Shown here one piece after another: positions 18,758 to 27,766 of a stretch of 36,059 nucleotides of DNA. Source of the DNA: Candidatus Thorarchaeota archaeon (GTDB lineage Archaea; Asgardarchaeota; Thorarchaeia; Thorarchaeales; Thorarchaeaceae); the NCBI GenBank assembly GCA_018238375.1, contig JABCTJ010000130.1, forward strand, positions 1 through 36,059. The letters run 5' to 3'. Every line of letters starts with the position of its first letter. The first letter of the stretch is position 1. The position numbers and the translations under genes are program-made. A model generated the notes under the pieces. The model was not told the DNA's origin. It was given only the letters and a program-made list of their open reading frames with translations, and made no database searches.

Positions 18758-18787
18758 CATTAGCCGCACACCACGATATGTGATGCA
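18758..18787 (-). other. tRNA-Asn intron 2 (variable region, about 45/46), 30 nt
   Basis: TGCATCACATATCGTGGTGTGCGGCTAATG; removal gives the 5-nt variable region AGGTC; inner hairpin CATCAC-ATATC-GTGGTG; junction inferred from a relaxed bulge-helix-bulge. Confidence 0.7.
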
Positions 18788-18795
18788 CTACAACT

Positions 18796-18824
18796 GTCTG
18801 GCTCTCAACCAACCGGTTGAAAGG
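18796..18824 (-). other. tRNA-Asn intron 1 (canonical position 37/38), 29 nt
   Basis: CCTTTCAACCGGTTGGTTGAGAGCCAGAC; inner hairpin CTTTCAACC-GGTT-GGTTGAGAG; 3-nt bulges TAC and ACA. Confidence 0.85.
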
Positions 18825-18945
18825 TAACAGGCTGTCGCTCTACCAACTGAGCCACGGCGGCATGATTCGAGTCGGTGTGACCCAGGGGTTGCAATATTAA
18901 CGTTGCTGTTTCGCAATGCCACTCCCGGTGGCGCCACTCCTTCTG

Positions 18946-19224
18946 TTACGAGTCTGGTATCGCATTCCGGGTGATTTTGTATACCACTTGATGTTTATAG
19001 TCACTGCAGCCTACCGTCGTACTAGTCCCATCATCTTCAAAACCATCGAAGCTCCCTCCTGATAGCATGACCAGTATCATTGGCCACATGATGCAGAACG
19101 AAGTCGGGCACATTTTGCCCCTGTCTTCAGGGTATCTGTAGACATCTCCAATCTTCTGGTCCATGGAGCATTTTCCTTCACCAAGAATGTCAATTACCTC
19201 TATCTTCACATTGTACTTCGGCAT
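18946..19224 (-). CDS. TIGR04076 family protein
   Basis: MPKYNVKIEVIDILGEGKCSMDQKIGDVYRYPEDRGKMCPTSF...LSGGSFDGFEDDGTSTTVGCSDYKHQVVYKI; start trimmed from 19326 to the ATG at 19224. Confidence 0.75.
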   Translation of the reverse strand: MPKYNVKIEVIDILGEGKCSMDQKIGDVYRYPEDRGKMCPTSFCIMWPMILVMLSGGSFDGFEDDGTSTTVGCSDYKHQVVYKITRNAIPDS

Positions 19225-19310
19225 AGGAATCACAACTGGCACTCTGGTTTTGCCCCTCGCCCTATTTGAAAGAGATTGCCTGCGCAGAGCCATTGGGTGG
19301 CCCTGCAATA

Positions 19311-20000
19311 ATGGATTTTCCAGCAATTCGAGCTGTGATACTGATACAGCTAAGGAATAATACGGAGGATGTCCTACAAACGACTATGTCGCCGCAAGAT
19401 ACTGACAGCGATTTGATTCCCATGCTCTGGTGTCCAATCATTCCACCAGAGGAATTGAGCAAGTTAGGTGAACATGAGGAAGACGTTCGCAAGGTCAGAG
19501 AAGTCTATGACGACTGGCGAGCGTCCATGAGCCACAAGGAAATCAAGGGAAGCGATGCAGGACTATACCTTGACAGATTACGCATGCTCATGATCGGAAT
19601 AGGTATTGCTTCAGGAACCAATAGATTGTTCGCTGAAACTGTTCAGTCCATTATATCGCGCCGTCTCAGAAAACAAACCCTATACTTGGCCTCAGTCCTA
19701 CCGGAGGATACCCCCCCAAAGAAGGCAGTCAAACGAACACTGTCTGAGTTCTTCTCTGAGCTGAAGTTCATGCGGGACATTGACCCAGAAGAGGAGATTA
19801 AGACTGCTGCCATATCTAGATCTAGCGACTCGGGAGGCGCCATCATGAACAGGCTCCGGAGTATGTTCTCGAAGAAAGATGGCGGTTCAGCCCAACTCGA
19901 TGACGCTACAATGCGGAGAGCAAGTGTAGAAGCCACGAGGATACTGGTGAAAGTCTATGTGCAGCTTCTCAGTCCGGACCCGTGGGGATCTGCAGCCTGA
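19311..20000 (+). CDS. Conserved hypothetical protein
   Basis: ORF of good length with no recognised domain; MDFPAIRAVILIQLRNN at 19311 preferred to 19266. Confidence 0.65.
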   Translation: MDFPAIRAVILIQLRNNTEDVLQTTMSPQDTDSDLIPMLWCPIIPPEELSKLGEHEEDVRKVREVYDDWRASMSHKEIKGSDAGLYLDRLRMLMIGIGIASGTNRLFAETVQSIISRRLRKQTLYLASVLPEDTPPKKAVKRTLSEFFSELKFMRDIDPEEEIKTAAISRSSDSGGAIMNRLRSMFSKKDGGSAQLDDATMRRASVEATRILVKVYVQLLSPDPWGSAA

Positions 20001-20021
20001 AATCGTACGGGCTGTTGTCCA

Positions 20022-20627
20022 TTACTCTGAACGAAACATGTCGCCATTTTTCTTGTGGAATAGCAGCTCCGACTTCTTCACCAAGTGCCAATCGGTGTTG
20101 TAGAGAATCACTCTTACATCGCTGCTGGATATCTCAAGTTCGACAAAACTGGCATCATCACGTCCCCTCCAGCCACTTGTGGCACCTGAGATTGTGCCGG
20201 GGTTAATCATCAGCTTGCCCTCATAGAGGTCAATTGCGGGCTTGTGGGTATGACCATGAATCCCAATGTCTGCGCCCACGCGGCAGAGTATATCGTGAAA
20301 TTGCTTGATGCTACCCCTTGGCTTTAGTTGTGTGCCATGAAGCAGAAGAACGTTCAGACCCTCAATCTGTAGCTGCTCGTGGAACCTGTAATCGTGACCA
20401 TAATCCATATTGCCTTTGACAATGTAGCACTTAGGCAGGGGAGGAAGGGCTGCCCTCATTGCCTGCTCGCGCACTATGTCACCCGTCACGAGCGCTAAAT
20501 TGTACTGTGTCTGTTTTATTTGCTCATAGAAGCTGGCGGGTATCGAGTCCGTTCGAGTTGGCATATGTGTGTCGCCAAAGACTAGAATTTTCTGCGTTTT
20601 CACCCCAACCTTCACGGGTTCTATCAT
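20022..20627 (-). CDS. YfcE/MJ0936-type metallophosphoesterase
   Basis: ILVFGDTHMP, VTGDI, VKGNMDYGHD, LLHGTQ, GIHGHTHKP. Confidence 0.9.
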   Translation of the reverse strand: MIEPVKVGVKTQKILVFGDTHMPTRTDSIPASFYEQIKQTQYNLALVTGDIVREQAMRAALPPLPKCYIVKGNMDYGHDYRFHEQLQIEGLNVLLLHGTQLKPRGSIKQFHDILCRVGADIGIHGHTHKPAIDLYEGKLMINPGTISGATSGWRGRDDASFVELEISSSDVRVILYNTDWHLVKKSELLFHKKNGDMFRSE

Positions 20628-20634
20628 TTGCAGC

Positions 20635-22863
20635 CTATTCGGACCGTTCTCGCGTTAAATTGTCTAATATCTTCGAGTAAACCTCTCGTTTCTTCCCCTT
20701 AGCCATCTTTGTGAGCCGTTCGACTATGAGTTCCGGGGTGCTCCTAGCAAGATGGCCAAAGCGGGGCGTCCTATCAACAATGAGTTCTAAGTTCTCATCG
20801 AGGCCCTTCGCCTCAATGCCATCAATCCTCATGGGCACGTTTGTGGATTCTCGGACTTCCTTTGCTAAATGGCTACAGATAACTGTGCAGCTTTTTGGGT
20901 CGCTCTGTAATATCTCAACCAAGCCGGCAATGACATTGGCAGCGCTTCCGGGTTCTGTTATTGCTTCAATTTCATCGAAAAGAACCAGCTTCGACTTGGT
21001 AGACACAACGATGTCTGCGAACTGTTTCAGTGTCGTTTCAAAAGCGCCCGCATTGACTACGCCGCGACTCTTGTAGAAGAAGTAAAGTTCCTCGAATATA
21101 CGAATATTAGCTTCCCTCGCTGGTACGGGGAAGCCGGTCTGTGCCATCGCCACAATCTGAGCAAGCGTCTGTATTGTCGTGGTCTTGCCACCACTATTGG
21201 CTCCTGAGAGAATGACACAATTTTCGCCGTGGGTTCCATCCGGTTGGAAAGGCGTCTTTCCAATGGCGTAATCAATTGGCTGCACTTTGCCATGTTTCCC
21301 CTTCAGCATACTCTCAACAAGGAATACATTACTGGCTCCTTGGATGCCAACGCCCTCGTAGTCCAATGATAGATCTGGAGTTTTGAGGTCATAGTCCTTA
21401 GCAAACGATCCAACTGCTAGGAACAAATCAAATTCAAGCAAAGTCTGTACTGCCGTCGTCACTGTTTCTTTGAGCTCGTCAAGCTGCGATGCAATCTTCT
21501 TGATGATGACGAATTGCTTGTCTGCATAGATTCGTCTGAGTTTATCCTCAAGGGTGTTAATCTGAGTCGGAACCATCTTCACCGGAAGTGCGATTTCCTC
21601 ACTGACTACTCCGGTGGCCCAATCGGCCTCTTTTACGCTGAGCCCAAGCATCTGAACAAGCCGGTCCTCGGCATCTTGCACGCTTGCAGTGAATGTTTCA
21701 ATAATTTCTGCTGGCAACATGTTCCGCAGAGCACTTCCCTCTGCCCCTTCCATATCTGCAGACTGTAGTATATTGATAATTTGTTGACCACCAAGCTTGA
21801 TCTCGCTCTTCGTGATTCTAGTCCTAATCTCTTCATTCAGCCATGACTCTATTTCAGCAACAGCAGTCGGAAATACCTTGACTGCATTTCTGAATCTATC
21901 CAGTTCAGAGTCCATCCCCTCAGTAATACTTCCATCTTCCTGAAGGTTCTCTAGAATCTCATTCACCTTAGAGAGATTCTCGAAATCAAGACTGTCCCTG
22001 AATCTCTTCATGGACTCGTTGTCTGGAAGCGTATTGAAAGTTTCAGCAAGTTTGCATGCAGCTTCGATGACTTTGTAGTTTCTTGAATAGAAACTGATTG
22101 TTCTTTCTGGCAGGAGTTTGTCAACGGTCCAATCCTTGCCAAGCATCTCAACATTATCAAACATGTCCAATGCGTCATCGAGTACGCCGAACGGTGATAT
22201 GAAGAGCACTAGGTCGTAGCCTTTTGCATAGTCTGCTCCACTCTCGCCCTCAGACAGAACATAGACCGGACACCATCTGTCTACTCGCTCGTTTATCAGG
22301 ATATCAAAGACCTTGTCGTCGTTTGTGATAATGACCCGTCCCTCAAGCCTCCTAGGTTTCACTTTTCTATACAGGCCACGCACGTTGCTCAGGAGGACTC
22401 CGAGCGAGTCAATCGACTCCTGTGTGAGATTGTGAGCAAGCTCTGAAGCATCCGCAAAATACTCTTGCCGCTCACGAATAACATCAATCTTTTCCTGAGG
22501 CAGAGGGAAATAGAGGAGTAGCTTGTCCTTACCATAGCTCGTCTTAGCGTATCCACGGATTATTCCGAGCACCTGATCGAATATCTTGCGCATATCAGCA
22601 CTCCGAAGAATCGTGTTTGCACTAACACCGAATTCAGCCTCAAAGGCACCTTTCACGATATTCACTGCTTGTCTTGAGCCAATTCCTGGCACGGTTGCCA
22701 CAAGATCAACACGCGAGTCTAGGATGACCTTGAGAGCGACTGCTTCACTACCAAAGTGGTCTGTAAGGGCCTTCTTGACCTTCTCACCTACTCCTGGAAT
22801 GGCTGATAGACTCTCTATGCTCAAGCTTTCTTCCCCTGTGTCATAGCTGTATTCTGTCGTCAT
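20635..22863 (-). CDS. Archaeal MutS/MutS2-related ATPase with N-terminal helix-hairpin-helix region
   Basis: Walker A LSGANSGGKTTTIQTLAQI, Walker B KLVLFDEIEAITEPGSA, HhH LSAIPGVGEKVKKAL and VATVPGIGSRQAVNIV; ORF open to 22983, ATG at 22863 preferred. Confidence 0.85.
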   Translation of the reverse strand: MTTEYSYDTGEESLSIESLSAIPGVGEKVKKALTDHFGSEAVALKVILDSRVDLVATVPGIGSRQAVNIVKGAFEAEFGVSANTILRSADMRKIFDQVLGIIRGYAKTSYGKDKLLLYFPLPQEKIDVIRERQEYFADASELAHNLTQESIDSLGVLLSNVRGLYRKVKPRRLEGRVIITNDDKVFDILINERVDRWCPVYVLSEGESGADYAKGYDLVLFISPFGVLDDALDMFDNVEMLGKDWTVDKLLPERTISFYSRNYKVIEAACKLAETFNTLPDNESMKRFRDSLDFENLSKVNEILENLQEDGSITEGMDSELDRFRNAVKVFPTAVAEIESWLNEEIRTRITKSEIKLGGQQIINILQSADMEGAEGSALRNMLPAEIIETFTASVQDAEDRLVQMLGLSVKEADWATGVVSEEIALPVKMVPTQINTLEDKLRRIYADKQFVIIKKIASQLDELKETVTTAVQTLLEFDLFLAVGSFAKDYDLKTPDLSLDYEGVGIQGASNVFLVESMLKGKHGKVQPIDYAIGKTPFQPDGTHGENCVILSGANSGGKTTTIQTLAQIVAMAQTGFPVPAREANIRIFEELYFFYKSRGVVNAGAFETTLKQFADIVVSTKSKLVLFDEIEAITEPGSAANVIAGLVEILQSDPKSCTVICSHLAKEVRESTNVPMRIDGIEAKGLDENLELIVDRTPRFGHLARSTPELIVERLTKMAKGKKREVYSKILDNLTRERSE

Positions 22864-23044
22864 CGGTGGCGCCTTTAAAGCGTTGACTCTCGTGTGCCAT
22901 GAGTCGTGTAGTTCGCGATTAACCATCTGTAAAAAATACCTCCTTTGTGCATACCGCCTTGACTGTTTATTCCGGACATACATTCAAAACCTCGTACAAA
23001 ATTGAGCTGATGCGCTACCCGGGCAGATTCTGGCGCCAAATGGA

Positions 23045-24049
23045 CTAGTAACCTAGGTTCATGTCAACCACATTCCAAGGTTTCTCTCCTCGAATGAAGC
23101 GTAGGATATTCTCGCCAACAAAACGGATCTGTTCATTCATTATGCCTTCCGAGTACGCTGCCCTATGGGGCGACAACACAACGTTATCTAGCTCGTGAAA
23201 TGCAAAGTCGTTGGAGGGGGGGTTGATTGTGCCCTTCCTCTTGTGTGGATACTTCCACCAGACATCCAGCGCTGCTCCACCAATCCTACCTTCTGCAAGA
23301 GCTGCGTAAAGAGCCGCCTCGTCTACGATTGGACCACGAGAGATATTGATCAGTATAGATGATGGTTTCATCCATGATAGGAATCTCTCATCCACTAAAC
23401 CCTTGGAATAATTGGTAAGTGGAAGAGCAAGAATGACGAAGTCTGCACCTCTAACTGCGCGCTCTATGTGCTTAATCGAAGATATCTTGTCAACCAAATT
23501 CGTTTTGGCACTACTCCCAGTGTGAGTCACAGCATGTAGTTGCACCCCAAATGGCTTCAGTCGTTCCGCAATTGCAGACGCGACATTCCCTAATCCAATA
23601 AGCAAGCAGGTCTTCCCTCGAATCTCTATGTTAGGTCTTGAACCACCCCATCCACGAGACCAGTCACCCTTTCGAAGTTCTCGGTCACTCACAATGATGT
23701 TCTTTGCGGCTGCTAGGAGAAGCATAATCGTATACTCGGACACCTCAGCCGCATTTGCATGAGAATTGCATACAACTATGTCTTCATGCTCTCTGACTGC
23801 TTCATGGTCAATTTTGTCGATTCCAGCACCAAAAGCTTGAATCATCCGTAGATTTGATGCTGCACGGATGTATTCACCTGGGACACGGCCAGAAGCCACC
23901 GCTACGGCATCGCCCCCGGCTTTAATCATAGCCTCAGGATCCCTTGACGACACCACGACCTCAGCTTCATCTCCGAGTATGCTCTGAATCGTCTTTATAA
24001 TCTCTGCATCTTCGTAAGGGACCAGCACTTTCACAATCTTAGCTCCCAA
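23045..24049 (-). CDS. D-2-hydroxyacid dehydrogenase family protein
   Basis: 334 aa; NAD-binding CLLIGLGNVASAIAERLKPFG, LINISRGPIVDEAALYAAL, VVLSPHRA. Confidence 0.88.
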   Translation of the reverse strand: MGAKIVKVLVPYEDAEIIKTIQSILGDEAEVVVSSRDPEAMIKAGGDAVAVASGRVPGEYIRAASNLRMIQAFGAGIDKIDHEAVREHEDIVVCNSHANAAEVSEYTIMLLLAAAKNIIVSDRELRKGDWSRGWGGSRPNIEIRGKTCLLIGLGNVASAIAERLKPFGVQLHAVTHTGSSAKTNLVDKISSIKHIERAVRGADFVILALPLTNYSKGLVDERFLSWMKPSSILINISRGPIVDEAALYAALAEGRIGGAALDVWWKYPHKRKGTINPPSNDFAFHELDNVVLSPHRAAYSEGIMNEQIRFVGENILRFIRGEKPWNVVDMNLGY

Positions 24050-24191
24050 GGGATGCTTGGTTGCATTTCGTTGCTTAAGTCAATACGGATGGGGACTTCG
24101 TTAGTTGGTGGAAAAAGAGAGCATGCAACGGCTGCCAAGAACTTGTGCAATTCTGGACATTTTGTAGGTGGTTATAACATACTGCTCAGGA

Positions 24192-24212
24192 TTGAACGAT
24201 GTGGACGTTCAA
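24192..24212. repeat. Inverted repeat TTGAACG-ATGTGGA-CGTTCAA overlapping the tnpB start codon
   Basis: Arms at 24192-24198 and 24206-24212. Confidence 0.6.
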
Positions 24213-25426
24213 TGCTGATTTCAAGGGCTTTCAAATACGAACTGGACCCAAACAACCAGCAGAGGACCAGGCTCTCTCAACATGCCGGGTGCGCGCGTTT
24301 TGCTTACAACTGGGGTTTGCAGCAGAGAATTGCACTCTACCGTCAAAGTCAGGACAAGAAGCGTTTTACCAGTGCTATTGCACAACACAGGGAACTGAAC
24401 CGACTGAAGAAAACGGTCTATCCATGGATGTATGAGGTCTCCAAGTGTGCCCCACAGGAGGCCCTGAGAAACCTTGAACGAGCCTTCAGGAACTTCTATC
24501 GGGGATTGAAGTCCGGGAAGAGAGTGGGATTTCCCAAGTTCAAGAAGCGGGGTGTACATGACAGTTTCAGACTCACTGGCACCATCCGATTTATTGGTCG
24601 CATGATTCAATTGCCACGACTAGGAAGAATCAGGCTCAAGGAGAAGAGAGAGAGTTACTTCAAAGGAAGGATCCTGTCGGTCACCGTGACCAAGAGAGCT
24701 GACAGATGGTATGTGTCAGTGACTGTTGAAATGGAGATAGGTCGCCCTGAACCTCCAGGTGGTGGACCTGTAGGAGTGGACCTTGGTGTCAAGACTCTGG
24801 CCACTCTCTCTGATGGAATCGCGTATTCCAATCCGCGAGTGCTGGAGAAGAAACTGAGAAAGCTGAGAAGACTATCCAACTGCCTATCACGAAAGAAGAG
24901 AGGGAGCAAGAACAGCGAGCGAGCAAGACATGGACTTGCTAGACTCCATCTGAGAGTCTTCAACATCCGGCAAGACACACTGCACAAGATCACGACCCAT
25001 CTGGCCAAGAACCACAGTCAGATAGTGATTGAGGACCTGTGTGTCGCAGGGATGCTGAAGAACAGGAGACTGTCCCGAGTGATTGCTGATGTGGGGTTCT
25101 ACGAGTTCAGAAGACAACTGCAGTACAAGTGTGAGTGGTATGGTTCTGAGCTTGTTGTAGCCCCACGATTCTACCCGTCATCGAAGAGATGTTCAGCCTG
25201 CGGGAATATCAAGAAAGACCTGACACTATCAGACAGAGTCTACGTCTGTACTGAGTGCGGGTTGGAGATGAACCGCGATTTGAACGCTGCATGTAATCTT
25301 GTCGCCGCCAGTTGGACGGAGACAGAAAACGCCTGTGGAGAGGACGTAAGACTTGTGGCAGATTCGGTAGGATCTGCAGAGCAGACCTCAATGAATCAGG
25401 AACCGAACATCAGTCAAGGACATTGA
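24212..25426 (+). mobile_element. tnpB: TnpB (IS200/IS605/IS1341-type RNA-guided nuclease), apparently intact and without TnpA
   Basis: 404 aa from MLISRAFKYELDPNNQQ; RuvC GVDLGVKTLATL, VIEDL, NRDLNAACN; zinc finger CSACG...CTECG. Confidence 0.93.
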
Positions 25427-25431
25427 TGTCC
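25418..25431. repeat. Perfect palindrome GGACAT-TG-ATGTCC overlapping the tnpB stop codon
   Basis: 6-bp arms at 25418-25423 and 25426-25431; candidate right-end hairpin or omega-RNA element. Confidence 0.55.
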
Positions 25432-25474
25432 AAGATTGTGTAAGTTTCGGGCAACGGCCATGACTGTGTGTTGA

Positions 25475-26956
25475 TTAATACGACCGGGCCACGTACACGA
25501 TTTCCTTTGCAGGTTTACCGCAGACAATGCAAACGCCATCTGGTTGTTCCTCAACGTTCGTCCTCGTACCTCTGATCTCGCCGCCGGTCTTGTCTTTAAT
25601 TTCTTCGTCACAAGCAAGGCCCTCCATCTCGATGGTACAGAAGGGTATTCGGGCAATCTTCCCCTGGTCCAAAGCGTCAGAGATTCCGCCCATGGTATCT
25701 GTATCCACAATGAGATTCTCGAATTTAGCGTCAGCCGTGGCACGTAGATTCTTGTCGATTTCTTTGCCAAGGTTGCGCACCCTCTTAACCAGACCATCCA
25801 ATTCAACGGATTCGCGCTCTAGGAGGTCTCTGCGGAAGAGCACAACCTGTTGCTTCTTCATATCACGAGGGCCAGCCTCAAGGCGAATGGGTACCCCCTT
25901 CATCTCCCAGTAGTTGAACTTCCATCCAGGAGTAGCATCACAATCGTCAAGATGAACTCGGATGCTTGATTTGCGCAGCTTGCTCTCTATGCCACGGCAG
26001 TACTCCATCACCTTGTCTTCATCCGTTCCTCTAAAGATTGGAACAATGACCACTTGATAGGGAGCAATCCTGAAGGGGAGTCGTAACCCCTTGTCGTCAC
26101 CATGTATCGAGATCATGGCACCAAAGATTCGGGAAATTGCAGGGCCGTAACACGTCTGAAATGGGTGGACGGTTTCGTTATTTTCATCAAGAAACTTGAT
26201 GTCAAACGCCTTTGCAAAGTTGTCACCAAGATCGTGTGTGGAGGGTAACTGGATTACCTTTCCATCAGGCATCAGGGTATCTGCTGCATAGGTGTTGAGC
26301 CCTCCAGGAAACTTGTCCCATTGTGTACGCTTGAAGGTCAAAACAGGGAGACCGTACTCTTCTGTGACTACTTCTTTTGTAGTTTCCAAATCTTCCATTA
26401 CTTGTGCTAGCACCTCGTCATGAGTAGCAAACACATTGTGAGACTCAATCCATAGGAACTCCCTCCCTCTAAGAAAGGGCCGAGTGCTCTTGACCTCAGA
26501 GCGGAACACTGAGCATCGCTGGTAGCGCTTCAGAGGTAGGTCTCTCCAACTGCGTATCCACAGGGAGTACATTGGATATATTGCGGTTTCACTCGTTGGC
26601 CTGAGAGCCAGACGCTCTTCCAGCTCCTGACCATCACCAAACTCCTTGATCCAGAACACTTGGGGCGTGAAGCCCTCAACATGATCTGCCTCCTTTGTGA
26701 GACTGCTCTCTGGTATCACTGTCGGAAATAGCATAGGCAGGTGCTTTTTGCGCTGGAGGACCTCCTCAAGAAGATTGAACATGAGGTTCATCGTCATAGT
26801 GCTCCAAGGCAAGAATGGTGTGAACCCCTTCACCCCATATCTGACGTCAGCGAGCTCAGCCACCTTGCATATCTCTCCATACCACTCAGGGAAGTTCTCT
26901 TCCTTGTTTATGCTGAAGATGGCCTGTTTGTTGCTTTTCTTCCCACCATTGCTCAT
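25475..26956 (-). CDS. proS: Prolyl-tRNA synthetase (archaeal/eukaryotic type)
   Basis: 493 aa; RPTSETAIYPMYSLWIRSWRDLPLKRYQ, TRPFLRGREFLWIESHN, C-terminal CIVCGKPAKEIVYVARSY. Confidence 0.95.
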   Translation of the reverse strand: MSNGGKKSNKQAIFSINKEENFPEWYGEICKVAELADVRYGVKGFTPFLPWSTMTMNLMFNLLEEVLQRKKHLPMLFPTVIPESSLTKEADHVEGFTPQVFWIKEFGDGQELEERLALRPTSETAIYPMYSLWIRSWRDLPLKRYQRCSVFRSEVKSTRPFLRGREFLWIESHNVFATHDEVLAQVMEDLETTKEVVTEEYGLPVLTFKRTQWDKFPGGLNTYAADTLMPDGKVIQLPSTHDLGDNFAKAFDIKFLDENNETVHPFQTCYGPAISRIFGAMISIHGDDKGLRLPFRIAPYQVVIVPIFRGTDEDKVMEYCRGIESKLRKSSIRVHLDDCDATPGWKFNYWEMKGVPIRLEAGPRDMKKQQVVLFRRDLLERESVELDGLVKRVRNLGKEIDKNLRATADAKFENLIVDTDTMGGISDALDQGKIARIPFCTIEMEGLACDEEIKDKTGGEIRGTRTNVEEQPDGVCIVCGKPAKEIVYVARSY

Positions 26957-27119
26957 AGTATCATCCTTCTGTGATTTGATAGAACTACAGAGAATCCGCT
27001 AGGACAAAGAATCAGTAGTCTAGTGATAGTGCGGAACGCATTCACCTAGCATTAATCGTTCACCAAAGGAGTGTCGGCTGTGTTTGTTATTTAAGTTGTA
27101 CCTTGAGTGTAGCGAGTTT

Positions 27120-27641
27120 CTATCGTTTAATTTTCACTTCACCGATATCTTTGACTCGTTTGTCAAGCCCGTGCTTCTTGATTAGTTGAGTCACGCCCTT
27201 CGGCACCAATGGCTCCCACTCGCCACCCCAACGGAGAAGGTCCCGAATATGTCGTGCACTAAACGTATCCCGCTCCAAGAGCTCTGTTTGGTCCACCTTA
27301 ATGCCTGCATCCTTTAGAAGCTCTATGACAAGTGGATTATGAGTGTACGCCTTGTTGAAGTAAGGCACGAAACTTCTAAGGTGTGCCACCCAAATCGGGT
27401 GGATGTTGATGTCAGGAAGTGGGATTATGTCAATGCGCTCTAGCGGCAGACCCTCATCTATTATGGCACGCTTCAGAAACATAACTCGCTCGCCACCCGT
27501 GAATGGATTATCAGGTGTGTAAGCGTACTGGGAGCTTCCAATAACAATCGTCAGGTCCTCGCCCCTCTCCAGAATCTGTTTTATCGTGTGAATATGTCCC
27601 TTGTGAACTGGCTGGAAGCGTCCTATGAACACTGATTGCAT
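27120..27641 (-). CDS. nadM: Nicotinamide-nucleotide adenylyltransferase, archaeal NadM type
   Basis: VFIGRFQPVHKGHIHTIKQIL, IVIGSSQYAYTPDNPFTGGERVMFL, SARHIRDLL. Confidence 0.92.
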   Translation of the reverse strand: MQSVFIGRFQPVHKGHIHTIKQILERGEDLTIVIGSSQYAYTPDNPFTGGERVMFLKRAIIDEGLPLERIDIIPLPDINIHPIWVAHLRSFVPYFNKAYTHNPLVIELLKDAGIKVDQTELLERDTFSARHIRDLLRWGGEWEPLVPKGVTQLIKKHGLDKRVKDIGEVKIKR

Positions 27642-27766
27642 TGTAATCGTGATGGGGTGAAATGGCAGTCCAGATAAGCATTGAGTGTCCGAGAAAACCG
27701 ACCGAGAAACAGCCGTTGAATTGAAACGCAGCGTTTCTTAACAGCAATGCCACATCTGATATCAAG

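Larger units (their letters stand above)
18700..18861 (-). tRNA. tRNA-Asn (anticodon GTT) interrupted by three introns
   Basis: Spliced product, 73 nt: GCCGCCG-TG-GCTC-AGTTGGTA-GAGC-G-ACAGC-CTGTTAA-GTTGT-AGGTC-GGAGG-TTCGAGC-CCTCC-CGGCGGC-G. All four stems form only after removal of 89 intron nt. Confidence 0.88.

Noticed and set aside
18758-18795. Reading GGCTA (just before ATGGTC) as the 3' strand of the tRNA-Asn anticodon stem, giving a tRNA with one long intron
   Set aside because: GCTAA pairs with ACAGC at only 3 of 5 positions, whereas GTTGT at 18790-18794 pairs at all 5 (one wobble) and gives a canonical 37/38 junction with two 3-nt bulges.
24053-24211. N-terminal extension of the TnpB ORF upstream of 24212
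   Set aside because: TnpB proteins start at the MLISRAFKYEL-type segment. The upstream 53 codons show no similarity and contain the inverted repeat.
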